The notes beneath the pieces were generated by a model. The model worked only from the letters and a program-made list of their open reading frames with translations. It did not search any database and was not told where the DNA came from. 51,908 nucleotides of DNA from CAZUGO01 sp964619935 (GTDB taxonomy: Bacteria; Planctomycetota; Phycisphaerae; UBA1845; CAIVHJ01): the NCBI GenBank assembly GCA_964619935.1, contig CAZUGO010000097.1, forward strand, positions 1 to 51,908, given 5' to 3'. Every line of letters begins with the position of its first letter. Position 1 is the stretch's first letter. This document shows, piece by piece, positions 33,978 to 43,300 of this stretch. A program made the position numbers and the translations under genes.

Positions 33978-35351
33978 CTATGGCGCGCTGATGTTCTCGA
34001 GGCGCCGCCGCAGGGCGCTGCGGCTGAGTCCGAGAAGTTTGGCAGCTTCGGAGACGTTTCCATCGGTCATGTCCATGGCCTGCTCAATGACCTGCCGTTC
34101 GATGCTTGCCAGCGTGCACTTCGGATCACGGAGGTCGAAGGTGGACCCAACCACCGGCTGGGGCGGCTGGCTGGAGGACAGCCCCAGGTGGTTCGCCCGA
34201 ATCACCCCGCTGTCGACCAGCAAGGTAACGTTCTCCATAACGTGGGACAGCTCACGGATGTTTCCGGGCCAGGGGTAGGACGCCATCCTCAGAATGGCGT
34301 CGTTGGTGAGTTCGGGCACGCGTTTGCGGTACTTTCGGGCGAACTGACTCATGAAGTGGCGGGCCAGCAGCACCACGTCCCCGCCCCGCCGGCGCAGCGG
34401 TGGCAATGAAATGGTAAAGACGTTCAAGCGGTAGAACAGGTCGTCCCGGAAGGAACCCTCGCGGATGTTTGCGACCAGGTCGGCGTTGGTGGCGGCGATG
34501 ATGCGGGCGTGCATGGTCCGCGCCCGGGTGCCGCCGATGCGGCGGAACATGCGGGTTTCCAGGGCCGAGAGCAGCTTGGCCTGCAGGTCGACCGGCAATT
34601 CGCCGAGTTCGTCCAGGAACACGGTGCCGTTGCCGGCCATTTCCAGCAGACCCTTCTTGGTGGCCTTGGCATCGGTGAAGGCTCCTTTCTCGTGGCCGAA
34701 CAGTTCGCTCTCGATGAGTTCGCGGGGCAGGGCCGCACAATTCAATTGGACAAAGGGCTCGTCGCGCACCGGGCTGTGCTGGTGAATGAACCGGGCGAAG
34801 ACGTCCTTCCCAGTGCCGGTCTCACCGAGCAGCAGGACGGTGGGCAGATCCTCGCTGCGCTCGACGGCCGGTGCCGCGATCCGTCGGGCCATTTCCAGCA
34901 ATCGCAGAAACTCGGGGTCCTGGCCGATGATGTCGATGTCGGCGTCCAGGGAGCGGGTACGTTCCAGCAGCTCCAGACGACCCTTCAGTTGGGCGTTTTC
35001 CAGGGTGCGATCGATTACCAGCTTGAGCTGCTCCAGGTCGACGGGTTTCTCGATGTAGTCGCTGGCGCCTTCCTTCATGGCGGCGACGGCATTCGAGATG
35101 GAGGCAAACCCGGTCATGACGATGATCGGGAATTCGTGGCCCTCCTGCTTGATGCGGCGGATGAGCTGCAGTCCGTCCATGTCCGGCAGCCGGATGTCAC
35201 ACAATGCCAGATCGGGGGTCAGTGCTTCGAGGTGGCGGAGGGCCTGCTCCGAAGTTTCAAAGGCATGGCAACTGTGACCGATGCGTTTCAGTTCGAGCTG
35301 CAGCGAGTGCAGCAACGATTGTTCATCATCCACGATGACCAGGTTCGCCAT
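33978..35351 (-). CDS. sigma-54-dependent response regulator (NtrC family)
   Basis: 457 residues from the ATG at 35351. Receiver domain 1-120 with Asp52 (LALCDIRLPDMDG), Thr80 and Lys102. AAA+ domain about 140-375: Walker A GETGTGKD (176-183), sigma-54 contact loop ESELFGHEKGAFTDA (GAFTDA at 223-228 in place of GAFTGA), Walker B VFLDELGE and the arginine-finger region FRDDLFYRLNVF. C-terminal Fis-type helix-turn-helix GNVSEAAKLLGLSRSALRRRLE. GGAGGTG lies 12 bp before the ATG. It overlaps the histidine kinase gene by 26 bp and should be its partner, activating sigma-54 promoters. Confidence 0.93.
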   Translation of the reverse strand: MANLVIVDDEQSLLHSLQLELKRIGHSCHAFETSEQALRHLEALTPDLALCDIRLPDMDGLQLIRRIKQEGHEFPIIVMTGFASISNAVAAMKEGASDYIEKPVDLEQLKLVIDRTLENAQLKGRLELLERTRSLDADIDIIGQDPEFLRLLEMARRIAAPAVERSEDLPTVLLLGETGTGKDVFARFIHQHSPVRDEPFVQLNCAALPRELIESELFGHEKGAFTDAKATKKGLLEMAGNGTVFLDELGELPVDLQAKLLSALETRMFRRIGGTRARTMHARIIAATNADLVANIREGSFRDDLFYRLNVFTISLPPLRRRGGDVVLLARHFMSQFARKYRKRVPELTNDAILRMASYPWPGNIRELSHVMENVTLLVDSGVIRANHLGLSSSQPPQPVVGSTFDLRDPKCTLASIERQVIEQAMDMTDGNVSEAAKLLGLSRSALRRRLENISAP

Positions 35352-36816
35352 GATGTTTGACTTCACCTCCGTTGTGGCGGTGTGGCAGCGTAATCCGGAA
35401 CACGGCCCCGGCGGGCAGCGCCGGGTCGTGCGACTGGCCGGCGGCGACCGAAATGCGACCGGAATGAGCCTCGATGATTTTCTTGGCCATGGACAGTCCG
35501 ATGCCGGTGCCGCCCGGCTTGGTGCTGAAGTGCGCATCGAAGATCGCCCGACGCAACGTCTCCGGCACGCCGCTGCCGGCGTCGGAGATCTCGATGAAGA
35601 ACTCCCGGGCGCCGACCGATCCCTGCCCGGTCTCGATCCGAATGCCGCTTCCGGCCGGTGATGCCTCGATGGCATTGTCCAGGATCGAGGCCACCGCTTG
35701 TACGAAGTGCTGACGATCGACCTCGATGTTCTGGTCCGGCTGGTGCGGAGCATAATCGATGGTCACCTGCTTGCGCTGGGTGGCGGGCAGGAAAATCTGG
35801 ATCAGATCGGCGAACAGCTCGTCAATACTGGTTCGCTCCAGCCGCAGATCGATCGGCCGGTTGAGGTGCAGCAGTTCCTTGAGCCACTGTTCCAGCGAGT
35901 CCACGGACTTGATGATTCGCTCCTGCTGGCCGCGGGCCGGCGAGTCGGCTTCGAACGCGTGCATGCTGGTCTGAGCGGTGGCCCGGATGCCGGCCAGCGG
36001 GTTGCGGATGTTGTGGGCCACCACCGAGACCATTTCGCCCATGGCCGCCAAGCGCTCCTGTTGCTTGAGTTCCCTCTGGGCCACCGCCAGCGACCCGGCC
36101 ATGCGGTTGACTTCCTCGCCGAGCGCACCCAGTTCGTCCCCTTGGGGCAGTTGCAGGCGATACTCCAGGTTGCCGCCGGCAATCTGCTCGGTGGCCAGCC
36201 GGATCTCGGCAATTGGTTTCAGAATCCAACGACTGAACAACGACAGGGTGACCACCAGGATCAGCAACTCGGCCGCCGCCATGGCCGAGAGCACCCGCCC
36301 GACGTTTACGGCGGCGGCACTGGTGGCGCCGGCGCGGCGCCGCAGATCGTGCAATCCGGTAATACCTGAGGTCAAGGCCTGGTAGCGCCGGCGGTAGCTG
36401 CCTTCAAAATCGGGATCGAGTTGCCCGAGCCAGTCGGGTTGGTCCGCGGCGACCACGAATTGTTCTACGGTCTTGCAATACGCGGCGTAGCGCTGGGTCA
36501 GTCCGGACATGATTTCCGGAGTGCTGCGCATCAAGCGGTCCAGGTAGGCCCGGATTTCGATGTCCCCTTCGCGCAGGGTCTGAGCCACCTCCTGCGGCGG
36601 TCGCCGGCCCTCGAAGGCCTCCCGCAGCATGGCCCGCTGGGCATCGACAGCCGCTTGGGTGGCATCGAGCACCGCGTTCTCGGCGAAACTGTTCTCAAAA
36701 GCCCTGACCGCCCGCCCGACCTGGTAGCTGCTGTAGTAGTTGGCCGCGAGTATGTTCATGACCACTGCGAAGCAGAACAGCGCCAAAAAAATGATGAAGC
36801 GGCTTCTCAGCGTCAC
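35326..36816 (-). CDS. membrane sensor histidine kinase
   Basis: 496 residues. First helix about 7-26, periplasmic four-helix-like sensor (27-172), second helix about 176-194, HAMP (195-247), then HisKA with phospho-acceptor His268 in VVAHNIRNPLAGI, and the HATPase domain: N-box ILDNAIEASP, G1 ISDAGSGVPE, F-box FSTKPGGTGIGLSMAKKIIEAHSG. NtrB/ZraS-like arrangement, with the cognate sigma-54 activator gene overlapping its 3' end. The stimulus is unknown. Confidence 0.93.
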   Translation of the reverse strand: MTLRSRFIIFLALFCFAVVMNILAANYYSSYQVGRAVRAFENSFAENAVLDATQAAVDAQRAMLREAFEGRRPPQEVAQTLREGDIEIRAYLDRLMRSTPEIMSGLTQRYAAYCKTVEQFVVAADQPDWLGQLDPDFEGSYRRRYQALTSGITGLHDLRRRAGATSAAAVNVGRVLSAMAAAELLILVVTLSLFSRWILKPIAEIRLATEQIAGGNLEYRLQLPQGDELGALGEEVNRMAGSLAVAQRELKQQERLAAMGEMVSVVAHNIRNPLAGIRATAQTSMHAFEADSPARGQQERIIKSVDSLEQWLKELLHLNRPIDLRLERTSIDELFADLIQIFLPATQRKQVTIDYAPHQPDQNIEVDRQHFVQAVASILDNAIEASPAGSGIRIETGQGSVGAREFFIEISDAGSGVPETLRRAIFDAHFSTKPGGTGIGLSMAKKIIEAHSGRISVAAGQSHDPALPAGAVFRITLPHRHNGGEVKHHGEPGHRG

Positions 36817-37131
36817 GCGATCAACCCTGACTGGGCGGCATTGTAGTGGCGGTCCGGCGCTCAGGCAAGCCGTCCGATCTCATAAGCCTATCTCCGCGAA
36901 TGCGATAGCACTTCCAGCGGCCGCGCCGCATCGCCCCCGGACCGGGGGCGTCGATGACGGTCCAATATTAGATGGGCTGCCGGCTTCATAATATTGGGGC
37001 CTCGCGGGCCCCGGTTTGTCGATGAATTCTTGTTTGAAGCACCAACCACCCATAAGATATTAGGAAGTCACGCTGATGGCATATCTACTGTTTGCATGAT
37101 ACTCGGGTTCGCACTGCAGATGGGGAACGGA
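36817..37131. other. divergent intergenic region with GC hairpin
   Basis: Lies between the kinase gene (minus) and the dockerin-bearing gene (plus). Contains an inverted repeat GGGGCC (36996-37001)/GGCCCC (37007-37012) flanked by AT-rich bases, and the promoter candidate at 37030-37058. An open frame from 36994 runs into the downstream gene but lacks a supported start. Confidence 0.4.
37030..37058 (+). promoter_or_regulatory. candidate promoter of the dockerin-bearing gene
   Basis: TTGTTT (37030-37035), 17 bp, TAAGAT (37053-37058). The 11-mer CCCATAAGATA is identical to that at the metK promoter candidate. Leader of about 65 nt. Confidence 0.4.
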
Positions 37132-39093
37132 ATGGCCACAATTCATCGGCTCCCGGCTACCGTGCTCTGGCTCTGGCTGAGTGGCGGCATGGGGGTCGCG
37201 GCACTGGCGGCGCCGGACCGGCAACGAGCCGTCGGTCATGCGCCTGCCGCCGCAGAGGTCACCCGACGTGCCGCCGGCGGATTCGATCGCGGGTCCGGAG
37301 ACCAGAGCGGATTGTCCGGCGGTTTCTCCGAGACCGACCGGCGGGAGCTGCCCTCGGGCATGTGGGGCTGTCCCAGCGAATTGCGGATCCATCCCGTTGC
37401 GCTGACCCCGACGTTCGGCTACTGGAAGCAGGGCAACTATCACCTGCCGCAACTTGGCGACGGCCTGAAATGGGCCGTGTATGTGGGGTGGTCCGCCGGC
37501 GGCACCGAGGATGCCGACTACTGGCGGCTGTACGACGTGCCGGTGTATGCCTGCGGTCCGGCGACGGGTTGCAGCGACACCCCCGTCAATCGCCTGGAGC
37601 GGCCGCGGATTTCCTTTGCCTACGACCCCGCGGGCCTTCCGGCCTTCGCGATCGGGCTGGACGACGGCGGCGTGCGTTATTACGAGGATCCGCCAGAAGA
37701 TCAGGTGCCGGTTCACGTGGGCTCGATTGTGCTGGTCCGCCCCGATCCTGGGCAAGCCGGGGTTTGGACCACTGAACTGGTGCCCTTCGGCAACGCCCTG
37801 CCGGCGGTCGCCGGGCGGTTGGACTATCCCAGCCTGGCATTTACGCCCAGCGGTGTGCCCGTGATCACCGCGATCGGGTATCACGCCGAGCTTGACGATT
37901 TCGAAGACGGCACCGTGCCGTACGAAGAAGGCCGCGCCTATGCCGAGCCGCTGATCGCCCGCCGAACCAACAGCGGCTGGCAGGTGCACCGCGTACTCGA
38001 TGAAATGTGCTCCTGCGGCATCAACAGTGCGGACATCTCGAATGCCCGGGCCACGGCCATGGAACAGGATTCCGCCGGCGACCCGCCGCCGGCGGAGCGG
38101 GTCATCGCGACCAGCCCACTGTTCACCGGGGTCTTGCAGTCGATTTGCTGCCCGTTTTCGCTGAACCCCTATCAGCGGTATCTGCTGGCCTATCCGTCGC
38201 TGAGCGTTCGCCCCGGCGGCACCGTGTTGCGGCTGGCGTTCTCGTTCGGCCAGCAGTTCTCGGCCGCTTCGAGCTATCGGAATTACCTGTACTCGGTTGA
38301 TTTCGACATCAGCAACCCACTGGCCCCCGGTGCCCTGCCGATTCTGCGGCAGGATCGCTTGAAGAGCAACGTCACCCTCGACCCCTGGAACGACTTTGGA
38401 TACACCGCCCAGAGCGATCGCGGAAAATACGTGGTGTCGGTGGGCAAGCCCGCCGCCGGATACCCTCTCGTCGACGCGTTTCAGGTGTGGCAAAACACCG
38501 TGGGGACCTTCTGGGCGTTCGTCACCGCGGGCAACATCCCCACCATTCCGAATTATGATCGATTCGACTTTCGGTTCTGGCTGCCGGCCACCGTTCGCGA
38601 GACGCCCGACGGGACCGGCTTGAGCTTTCTGACGCCGCGGGTGGTCAACGGCGTGATCAACGAGGTCGAAAAGGGCACGACACTCAGCCTGGTGAGTACC
38701 GAACTCAACCCCGGCGGGTGCGGGGCGGTGCTGTGTGCCCAGACCATCGTGGAAGAAGGCGACCAGTATCTGAGCTTCGACGCCTCGGTGGCCTTCGGTG
38801 CCTTTCCGCCCGAGCGGGGTCGACAGGATGAGGCCTTCGCCCTGCTGCATTCATCGTTAGAGGGCTGGCCGGTGGTCATCAAGCCGCAGAACGGTCCCCT
38901 GGAGAGCGCTGCCGACTACGGCGACTTCGACTTCGATGGTGAGTTTACCTGCAACGACGATTGCGCCTTCGAGCAAGCCGTCAGTGGCTCCGCCTGGACT
39001 GCCAACCCGCTGTGCGACGTCAATGTCGATGGAGCCGTCGATGACTTCGATCTCGAATGGTACGAAGAGGTCTCCGGCTGTTGTGGTGACTAG
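37132..39093 (+). CDS. large secreted protein with C-terminal dockerin-like repeats
   Basis: 653 residues from the ATG at 37132 (GGGGA about 5 bp upstream; ATG at 37120 also possible). Signal peptide (LPATVLWLWLSGGMGVAALAA). The long middle part has no recognised catalytic motif; it has beta-propeller-like features (repeated SFAYDPAGLPAFAIG, PSLAFTPSGVPVITAIGYH). It ends with two EF-hand-like calcium repeats: GDFDFDGEFTCNDDCAFEQAV and CDVNVDGAVDDFDLEWYEEV, the dockerin type I-like signature common on extracellular proteins of Planctomycetota. Likely an extracellular or surface protein; target unknown. Confidence 0.75.
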   Translation: MATIHRLPATVLWLWLSGGMGVAALAAPDRQRAVGHAPAAAEVTRRAAGGFDRGSGDQSGLSGGFSETDRRELPSGMWGCPSELRIHPVALTPTFGYWKQGNYHLPQLGDGLKWAVYVGWSAGGTEDADYWRLYDVPVYACGPATGCSDTPVNRLERPRISFAYDPAGLPAFAIGLDDGGVRYYEDPPEDQVPVHVGSIVLVRPDPGQAGVWTTELVPFGNALPAVAGRLDYPSLAFTPSGVPVITAIGYHAELDDFEDGTVPYEEGRAYAEPLIARRTNSGWQVHRVLDEMCSCGINSADISNARATAMEQDSAGDPPPAERVIATSPLFTGVLQSICCPFSLNPYQRYLLAYPSLSVRPGGTVLRLAFSFGQQFSAASSYRNYLYSVDFDISNPLAPGALPILRQDRLKSNVTLDPWNDFGYTAQSDRGKYVVSVGKPAAGYPLVDAFQVWQNTVGTFWAFVTAGNIPTIPNYDRFDFRFWLPATVRETPDGTGLSFLTPRVVNGVINEVEKGTTLSLVSTELNPGGCGAVLCAQTIVEEGDQYLSFDASVAFGAFPPERGRQDEAFALLHSSLEGWPVVIKPQNGPLESAADYGDFDFDGEFTCNDDCAFEQAVSGSAWTANPLCDVNVDGAVDDFDLEWYEEVSGCCGD

Positions 39094-39228
39094 GATGGTC
39101 GCATCAATGATGCAGAAACGCGACCACGCCTGCCGGCGACCGGGTGATAACGCTCGGCTGGGGCGGATTCGCGGGTGGGTCCTCGTTTCCCGCCCGGCCG
39201 CGGCTCACACCACTTCCAACCGCAGTGC

Positions 39229-40584
39229 TTACTCGACCAACCAGACCTTGTAACCCGTCGTCGGGTTGCTGCCGTCATAGGCAATATCGAAGGTGCCGGT
39301 GCCGTGAATCCACATGGTCCAGGCGATGAGCTGGTTGCCCAGGGCAATGCCGGTGCCGCCGACCTCGAGATCACTGGCCGGGAAGTAGTAGGTTCCTTGC
39401 AGGTCCATCGTGGTGCTGCCAATGATCGTTGACGGTTGGGTGTTGTCGCGGGCCTGGAAGATGCTGATGCCCTCATAGATGCCGCTGGTCGGCGGCGTGA
39501 TCGTGATGATGCCGCTGCCGCCCAGGTACACCTCGCCGTCGTCGATGACGTAAAACAACACCTCGTTCGCAGTCAGGTTGCCTCCGTTGACGAATAGCCC
39601 GCTGGCGGGTCCGCCGGCACGGTCGACGACGTACACACCCGGGCTCAGGGTGACATTATCACCGCTGCTGGTCAGCCGGATTCCGCCGGAGTAGTAGCCG
39701 GGACCATACGTGCCGCTGCTGGTGATGGCGCCCAGATCGCTTGCCGGATCCCAGGTCGGGTCGGGCAGCCCGGCCAGCGGGTCGGGTACATAGGGGCTGC
39801 CCGGATTGATGTAGGGAGGGGCTTCCGGCGTGTAGCCGTTCCAGCAATCCGCCTCGTCGCCGGCAGCCACGATGTTCAGCTCCGGTGCCACAATGGTCAA
39901 CGAGTTGCCGCTGCCGCACACCGCCGCTTTCGGGCAGCCCAGGGCATCGGAGTTGACCTGCATGGACGCATCCCCGTCGTAGCCGGGGGCCGTGCTGATG
40001 ATCAGGTCGGTTGTGCCCGAGAGCTTCAATGCGCACTCGCAGTCGCCACACAGGGTAATCAATCCGGCTCCGGTGGATCCGCCGATCATGGCAATGGCGG
40101 TTCGGGCGATGTTGGCCTGATTCACACCGGCCATCGGTCCGAACACCAAGTCGAGCGGGCCGTCGTTCGAATCCGAGGTTCGCCGGGCTACGACCTTGAC
40201 GGCGTTCCAGCCCGCCGGGTCCTCGGTGGGATCGAAATAGGGCGGACTGTCGAAGCGGTGGTAGCGCCCGAAGACGATGTCACCAGCGGCGTCGTTGGCG
40301 TCGTTGCGATTGAGGTTGATCGGCGCGGTGGCCACTCGGTTCGCCGCGGCCGTGGCCACCGCTTGGTCGCGGGCCTGGACCAGGTCGGTCTTGAGCCGCA
40401 AGGCGCCGGCCAGTGCCGCGGCGTCGGCGGTGGCCTGCAACTGCTGGGCGGTCAAGCCCAGCAGAGATCGGTCCATCGCCAAGCCCACGAACGCGAGCAC
40501 CACAAAGCCGAGAACCGCCACCCAGACAGTCGCCAAGCCAGCCCTCGCCCACCGGTTGCGGGTTGCGCGCAGTCGTCGAACCAT
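39229..40584 (-). CDS. TadG-like pilus-associated protein
   Basis: 451 residues. N-terminal membrane helix LATVWVAVLGFVVLAFVGLAMD followed by LLGLTAQQLQATADAAALAGALRL, the Tad/TadE-TadG N-terminal signature of proteins that sit with Flp pili. The extracytoplasmic part is Gly/Thr-rich and beta-helical in appearance (SGTYGPGYYSGGIRLTSSGDNVTLSPGVYVVD..., LFVNGGNLTANEVLFYVIDDGEVYLGG), with four or more Cys. GGGGAGAG about 7 bp before the ATG. Divergent from the flp1-tadC cluster. Confidence 0.78.
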   Translation of the reverse strand: MVRRLRATRNRWARAGLATVWVAVLGFVVLAFVGLAMDRSLLGLTAQQLQATADAAALAGALRLKTDLVQARDQAVATAAANRVATAPINLNRNDANDAAGDIVFGRYHRFDSPPYFDPTEDPAGWNAVKVVARRTSDSNDGPLDLVFGPMAGVNQANIARTAIAMIGGSTGAGLITLCGDCECALKLSGTTDLIISTAPGYDGDASMQVNSDALGCPKAAVCGSGNSLTIVAPELNIVAAGDEADCWNGYTPEAPPYINPGSPYVPDPLAGLPDPTWDPASDLGAITSSGTYGPGYYSGGIRLTSSGDNVTLSPGVYVVDRAGGPASGLFVNGGNLTANEVLFYVIDDGEVYLGGSGIITITPPTSGIYEGISIFQARDNTQPSTIIGSTTMDLQGTYYFPASDLEVGGTGIALGNQLIAWTMWIHGTGTFDIAYDGSNPTTGYKVWLVE

Positions 40585-40700
40585 AAAATCTCTCTCCCCA
40601 TGAATTGATCCTCAGATCGGTCCCCTGCCCATCCGGGCGGGGTGCCAGCTGCGGCCCGGCGGATCGCGGCCCTCACCCGCGGTCCCGGCCCTTTCATCCA

Positions 40701-40729
40701 TCTATAGCGAATCGGGCGCCTCGGTTCAA
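40701..40729 (-). promoter_or_regulatory. candidate promoter of the TadG-like gene
   Basis: On the minus strand TTGAAC (40729-40724), 17 bp, TATAGA (40706-40701), giving a leader of about 110 nt. Confidence 0.35.
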
Positions 40730-40819
40730 TCCACAAGCGATGTCCGCTTTTCGTGGGGCCTGCAGCAGGGGTCGCTCCTGGGCGGTCGGGGCCGATTTCA
40801 GAAATTCACAAGTTGTGGA

Positions 40820-40849
40820 TTGACTTTCGAACGGCCGACTTGAGATAAT
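40820..40849 (+). promoter_or_regulatory. promoter of the tad pilus operon
   Basis: TTGACT (40820-40825), 18 bp, GATAAT (40844-40849), each one mismatch from consensus. Transcription would begin near 40856, leaving a leader of about 200 nt before flp1. Confidence 0.55.
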
Positions 40850-41057
40850 CGCGACTGGAGAGCATGAGAGCGCCCCTCGGGGAGAGAGGCACTTCTCAGT
40901 CCTGCGACATCCAAGAACAACGTGATGATTCGGCGGGGGATCGGGCTGAATCCGAACTCCGCTGCGCCGATTGTCTGAGCGTATCCTTGCGTGTGTGGTG
41001 GCCTGCGGTGGGCCAGCCATTTTCTTGGTCCTATGGGTTCTTGGAAGGAGAGAAATC

Positions 41058-41222
41058 ATGAATCTTGTCAAGTCGTTCATGGCGAATGAGCGCGGCACTG
41101 AGACCGTCGAATGGGGTCTCATGGCCGGCTTGATCGTCGGCGGGCTGATCGTGGTGGTCGCCGCCATCGGTACCTGGGTGAAGGGCCGGTTTGACAGCAT
41201 GCAGACGGATCTGGGTGCGTAG
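41058..41222 (+). CDS. flp: Flp-type pilin (first copy)
   Basis: 54 residues. Class IVb pilin: a short leader MNLVKSFMANERG, cleavage expected after the Gly by TadV, then TETVEWGLMAGLIVGGLIVVVAAIG as the hydrophobic stalk, with the conserved Glu at +5. The aromatic at +6 is Trp where Flp pilins usually have Tyr. Strong Shine-Dalgarno GGAAGGAG before the ATG. Longer reading from 40971 lacks such a site. The first gene of the tad cluster and the presumed major subunit. Confidence 0.92.
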   Translation: MNLVKSFMANERGTETVEWGLMAGLIVGGLIVVVAAIGTWVKGRFDSMQTDLGA

Positions 41223-41336
41223 TCCAGACGTCCGCAAAGCAGCTCGCTTCCAGGCGGCGGTCGGGTGTTCCAGCGCGGACATCCGACTGCCGCTGGACGA
41301 GCGCAACTGGCGAGGGACCCAGGGGAGGGGGAACCC

Positions 41337-41894
41337 ATGCAGGGGCAGGACCATTGGGCGGTGGCTTGGACGGTCGTGCTGGCGGTGTCGGTCATCGCCA
41401 CCGTGACCGATCTGCGGAGCCGCCGGGTGCCGAATGTGCTGACCTTCCCGGTGTTGTTGGCCGGCCTGGCCTGGGCGTCCGCGACGGGCTGGCTGGGATT
41501 GGGCAGCGCATTGGGGGGATGCGTTTTGCTGGCCTTGCCATATGTGTTCCTGTTTGTCTTCGCCGGAGGGGGCGCCGGTGACGCCAAGCTCATGGGCGCG
41601 ATCGGAGCCTGGCTGGGACTGGGTTACGGCGCGGTCACCCTGGCCGCCGTGGCGCTGTCCGGAGCGGGGCTGGCATTCGTGTTTGCCGCCGGTCACGGCC
41701 GAGTGCGCGTGCTGTGGGGTCATTTCAAGCGAATGCTGCTGGCCTGGTTTGCCGTGGCCTTTCGCCACAGTCACTGGCATGAAGCCCCACGGATGGGCTT
41801 GACCGAGTCCGACACCATCGAAATGCCGTACAGCATCGCCGTATTGGCCGGTGTGTGCATGACCTGGGGCGCGGTTCGCGCGGGTTGGGTGTAA
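41337..41894 (+). CDS. tadV: TadV/CpaA prepilin peptidase
   Basis: 185 residues from the ATG at 41337 (GGAGG about 10 bp upstream). Aspartic A24 peptidase with six membrane helices. Catalytic Asp25 in TDLRSRRVPN and Asp82 in GGGAGDAKLMGAIGAW (GxGD motif). It cleaves the leaders of the Flp pilins and pseudopilins. Located directly after flp1, as is usual for tad loci. Confidence 0.93.
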   Translation: MQGQDHWAVAWTVVLAVSVIATVTDLRSRRVPNVLTFPVLLAGLAWASATGWLGLGSALGGCVLLALPYVFLFVFAGGGAGDAKLMGAIGAWLGLGYGAVTLAAVALSGAGLAFVFAAGHGRVRVLWGHFKRMLLAWFAVAFRHSHWHEAPRMGLTESDTIEMPYSIAVLAGVCMTWGAVRAGWV

Positions 41895-41918
41895 GCCGCG
41901 CCCTCATGGAGAGTGACC

Positions 41919-42353
41919 GTGAGCCCGAAAAGTTATTGTGATCGCCGCAGGCGCGGCACGATGCTGGTGGGCGCAGCGCTGCTGATGCCACTGCTGGTGC
42001 TGTTGACCTTTGCCCTATTGGAATTCGGGTGGATGTTCAACAAGGCCCAGCAGGTGCACAACGCCGCCCGGCATGGCGCCCGGGTCGGCGCCCGGGTCGA
42101 CGCCACCAGCGCTGACGTGACCGCTGCGGTTCAGACGGTCATGACCAGCGCCGGTTTTCTGGCCGGCACCTACACGATTACGATCACGCCGCCGGAGGTC
42201 GGGTCTCAGCCGACCGGCACGATGATCACGGTCCAGGTCACGGCGCCGTATGCGAACACGGATCTGGAGCTGGTGGAAGATACCGCCGACGGGTGGATTC
42301 CGGCGCCCGAGCACCTGCAATCTGCGGTGAGCATGGCGAAAGAAGGGGTTTGA
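41919..42353 (+). CDS. tadE: TadE-like pseudopilin
   Basis: 144 residues from the GTG at 41919 (GGAGA 6 bp upstream; GTG at 41913 is too close to it). N-terminal RRRRGTMLVGAALLMPLLVLLTFALLEFGWMFNKAQQVHNAARHGARVGARV is the TadE signature, with one membrane helix. The remainder is a small extracytoplasmic beta-rich domain. Probable minor pseudopilin needed for Flp pilus assembly. Confidence 0.88.
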   Translation: MSPKSYCDRRRRGTMLVGAALLMPLLVLLTFALLEFGWMFNKAQQVHNAARHGARVGARVDATSADVTAAVQTVMTSAGFLAGTYTITITPPEVGSQPTGTMITVQVTAPYANTDLELVEDTADGWIPAPEHLQSAVSMAKEGV

Positions 42354-42412
42354 GTTGAGGTCGCTCCGGGGCCCGCAGGGGTCCGGCGCCCAACGTCGGG
42401 GAGCAGAGGGTT

Positions 42413-43300
42413 ATGAAACTACATGTCATCGGACTCATTGCGGTAGGTGTGATCGCGGCGTTGTGTGTAGCCGTGCTGGTCGGTGCCTTGCAGGCCAAGG
42501 GACGCGACGGGGAGGGCAGCAGCGGTCCCACGGAGCGCATGATCGTGGTCGCCGCCCGCGACCTGGAGCCGGCGATGCTGGTGGAAGCAGACGCGGTGGC
42601 CATGAAGCGCGTGCGCATCGTCGATGCGCCCAAGGAATGCCTGTTCGACCCGGTGCAGGTGGTCGGCAAGGTCCTGAACACGCCAATCGTTGAAGGGCAA
42701 CCGTTTACCCGCAGTGCCTTCGCCCGCGACGGTTCGGGTCTGCACCTGGCCGCCGCCTTGCCGCAGGGCATGCGGGCCATGGGGGTGCCCTTGTCCGAGT
42801 CCTCGGGACTGCAAGGCCTCCTCTATCCCGGAAGCATTGTCGACGTGTTGGCCTCGTACAAGCCGACGGCCGGCTCGCGGGAGTGCGTGTCCCAGACCAT
42901 CCTCCAAGGCATCCGCGTGTTGGGGGTGGAAGACCATACCATCGTGGCCCCGGAGGGGACCAAGGATTCGATGGCGCGCACCGTGTCTCGTGGCCGGGAG
43001 GTGGTGACGCTGATGGTCAACCCGCAGCAGGCCGAAGTCCTGCAGGCGGCCATGGAACAAGGTTCTATTTCGCTGGCCCTGCGCCATCCCATGGACACCG
43101 CGACCCAACCCGAGCCCGAAGCCGTCGCGGTCCTTGTGGAAACGCCGGCCCCGGAGCCCGAACCGGCCCCACCTCCGCCACCGCCCGCGGTCGAGCCGGA
43201 GCCGAAGCCGGAGTCGTTCACCACTTGGGAGGTCAATGGTGAGAATCGCCATTCGGTGACCTACGTCAAGGTGGGCGATCACTGGCTTCGCCAGGACTAG
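42413..43300 (+). CDS. cpaB: CpaB/RcpC pilus assembly protein
   Basis: 295 residues. N-terminal membrane helix (IGLIAVGVIAALCVAVLVGAL), then an SAF domain (MIVVAARDLEPAMLVEADAVAMKRVRI...) and the RcpC domain (MRAMGVPLSESSGLQGLLYPGSIVDVLASY..., VTLMVNPQQAEVLQAAMEQGSISLALRHP). It ends with a Pro/Glu linker (about residues 245-270) and a short tail. CpaB normally works with the outer membrane secretin CpaC, but no secretin gene follows here. AGAGGG precedes the ATG. Confidence 0.92.
   Translation: MKLHVIGLIAVGVIAALCVAVLVGALQAKGRDGEGSSGPTERMIVVAARDLEPAMLVEADAVAMKRVRIVDAPKECLFDPVQVVGKVLNTPIVEGQPFTRSAFARDGSGLHLAAALPQGMRAMGVPLSESSGLQGLLYPGSIVDVLASYKPTAGSRECVSQTILQGIRVLGVEDHTIVAPEGTKDSMARTVSRGREVVTLMVNPQQAEVLQAAMEQGSISLALRHPMDTATQPEPEAVAVLVETPAPEPEPAPPPPPPAVEPEPKPESFTTWEVNGENRHSVTYVKVGDHWLRQD

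Noticed and set aside
37060..38850. 596-codon minus-strand frame
   Set aside because: Antisense shadow of the secreted dockerin-bearing gene.
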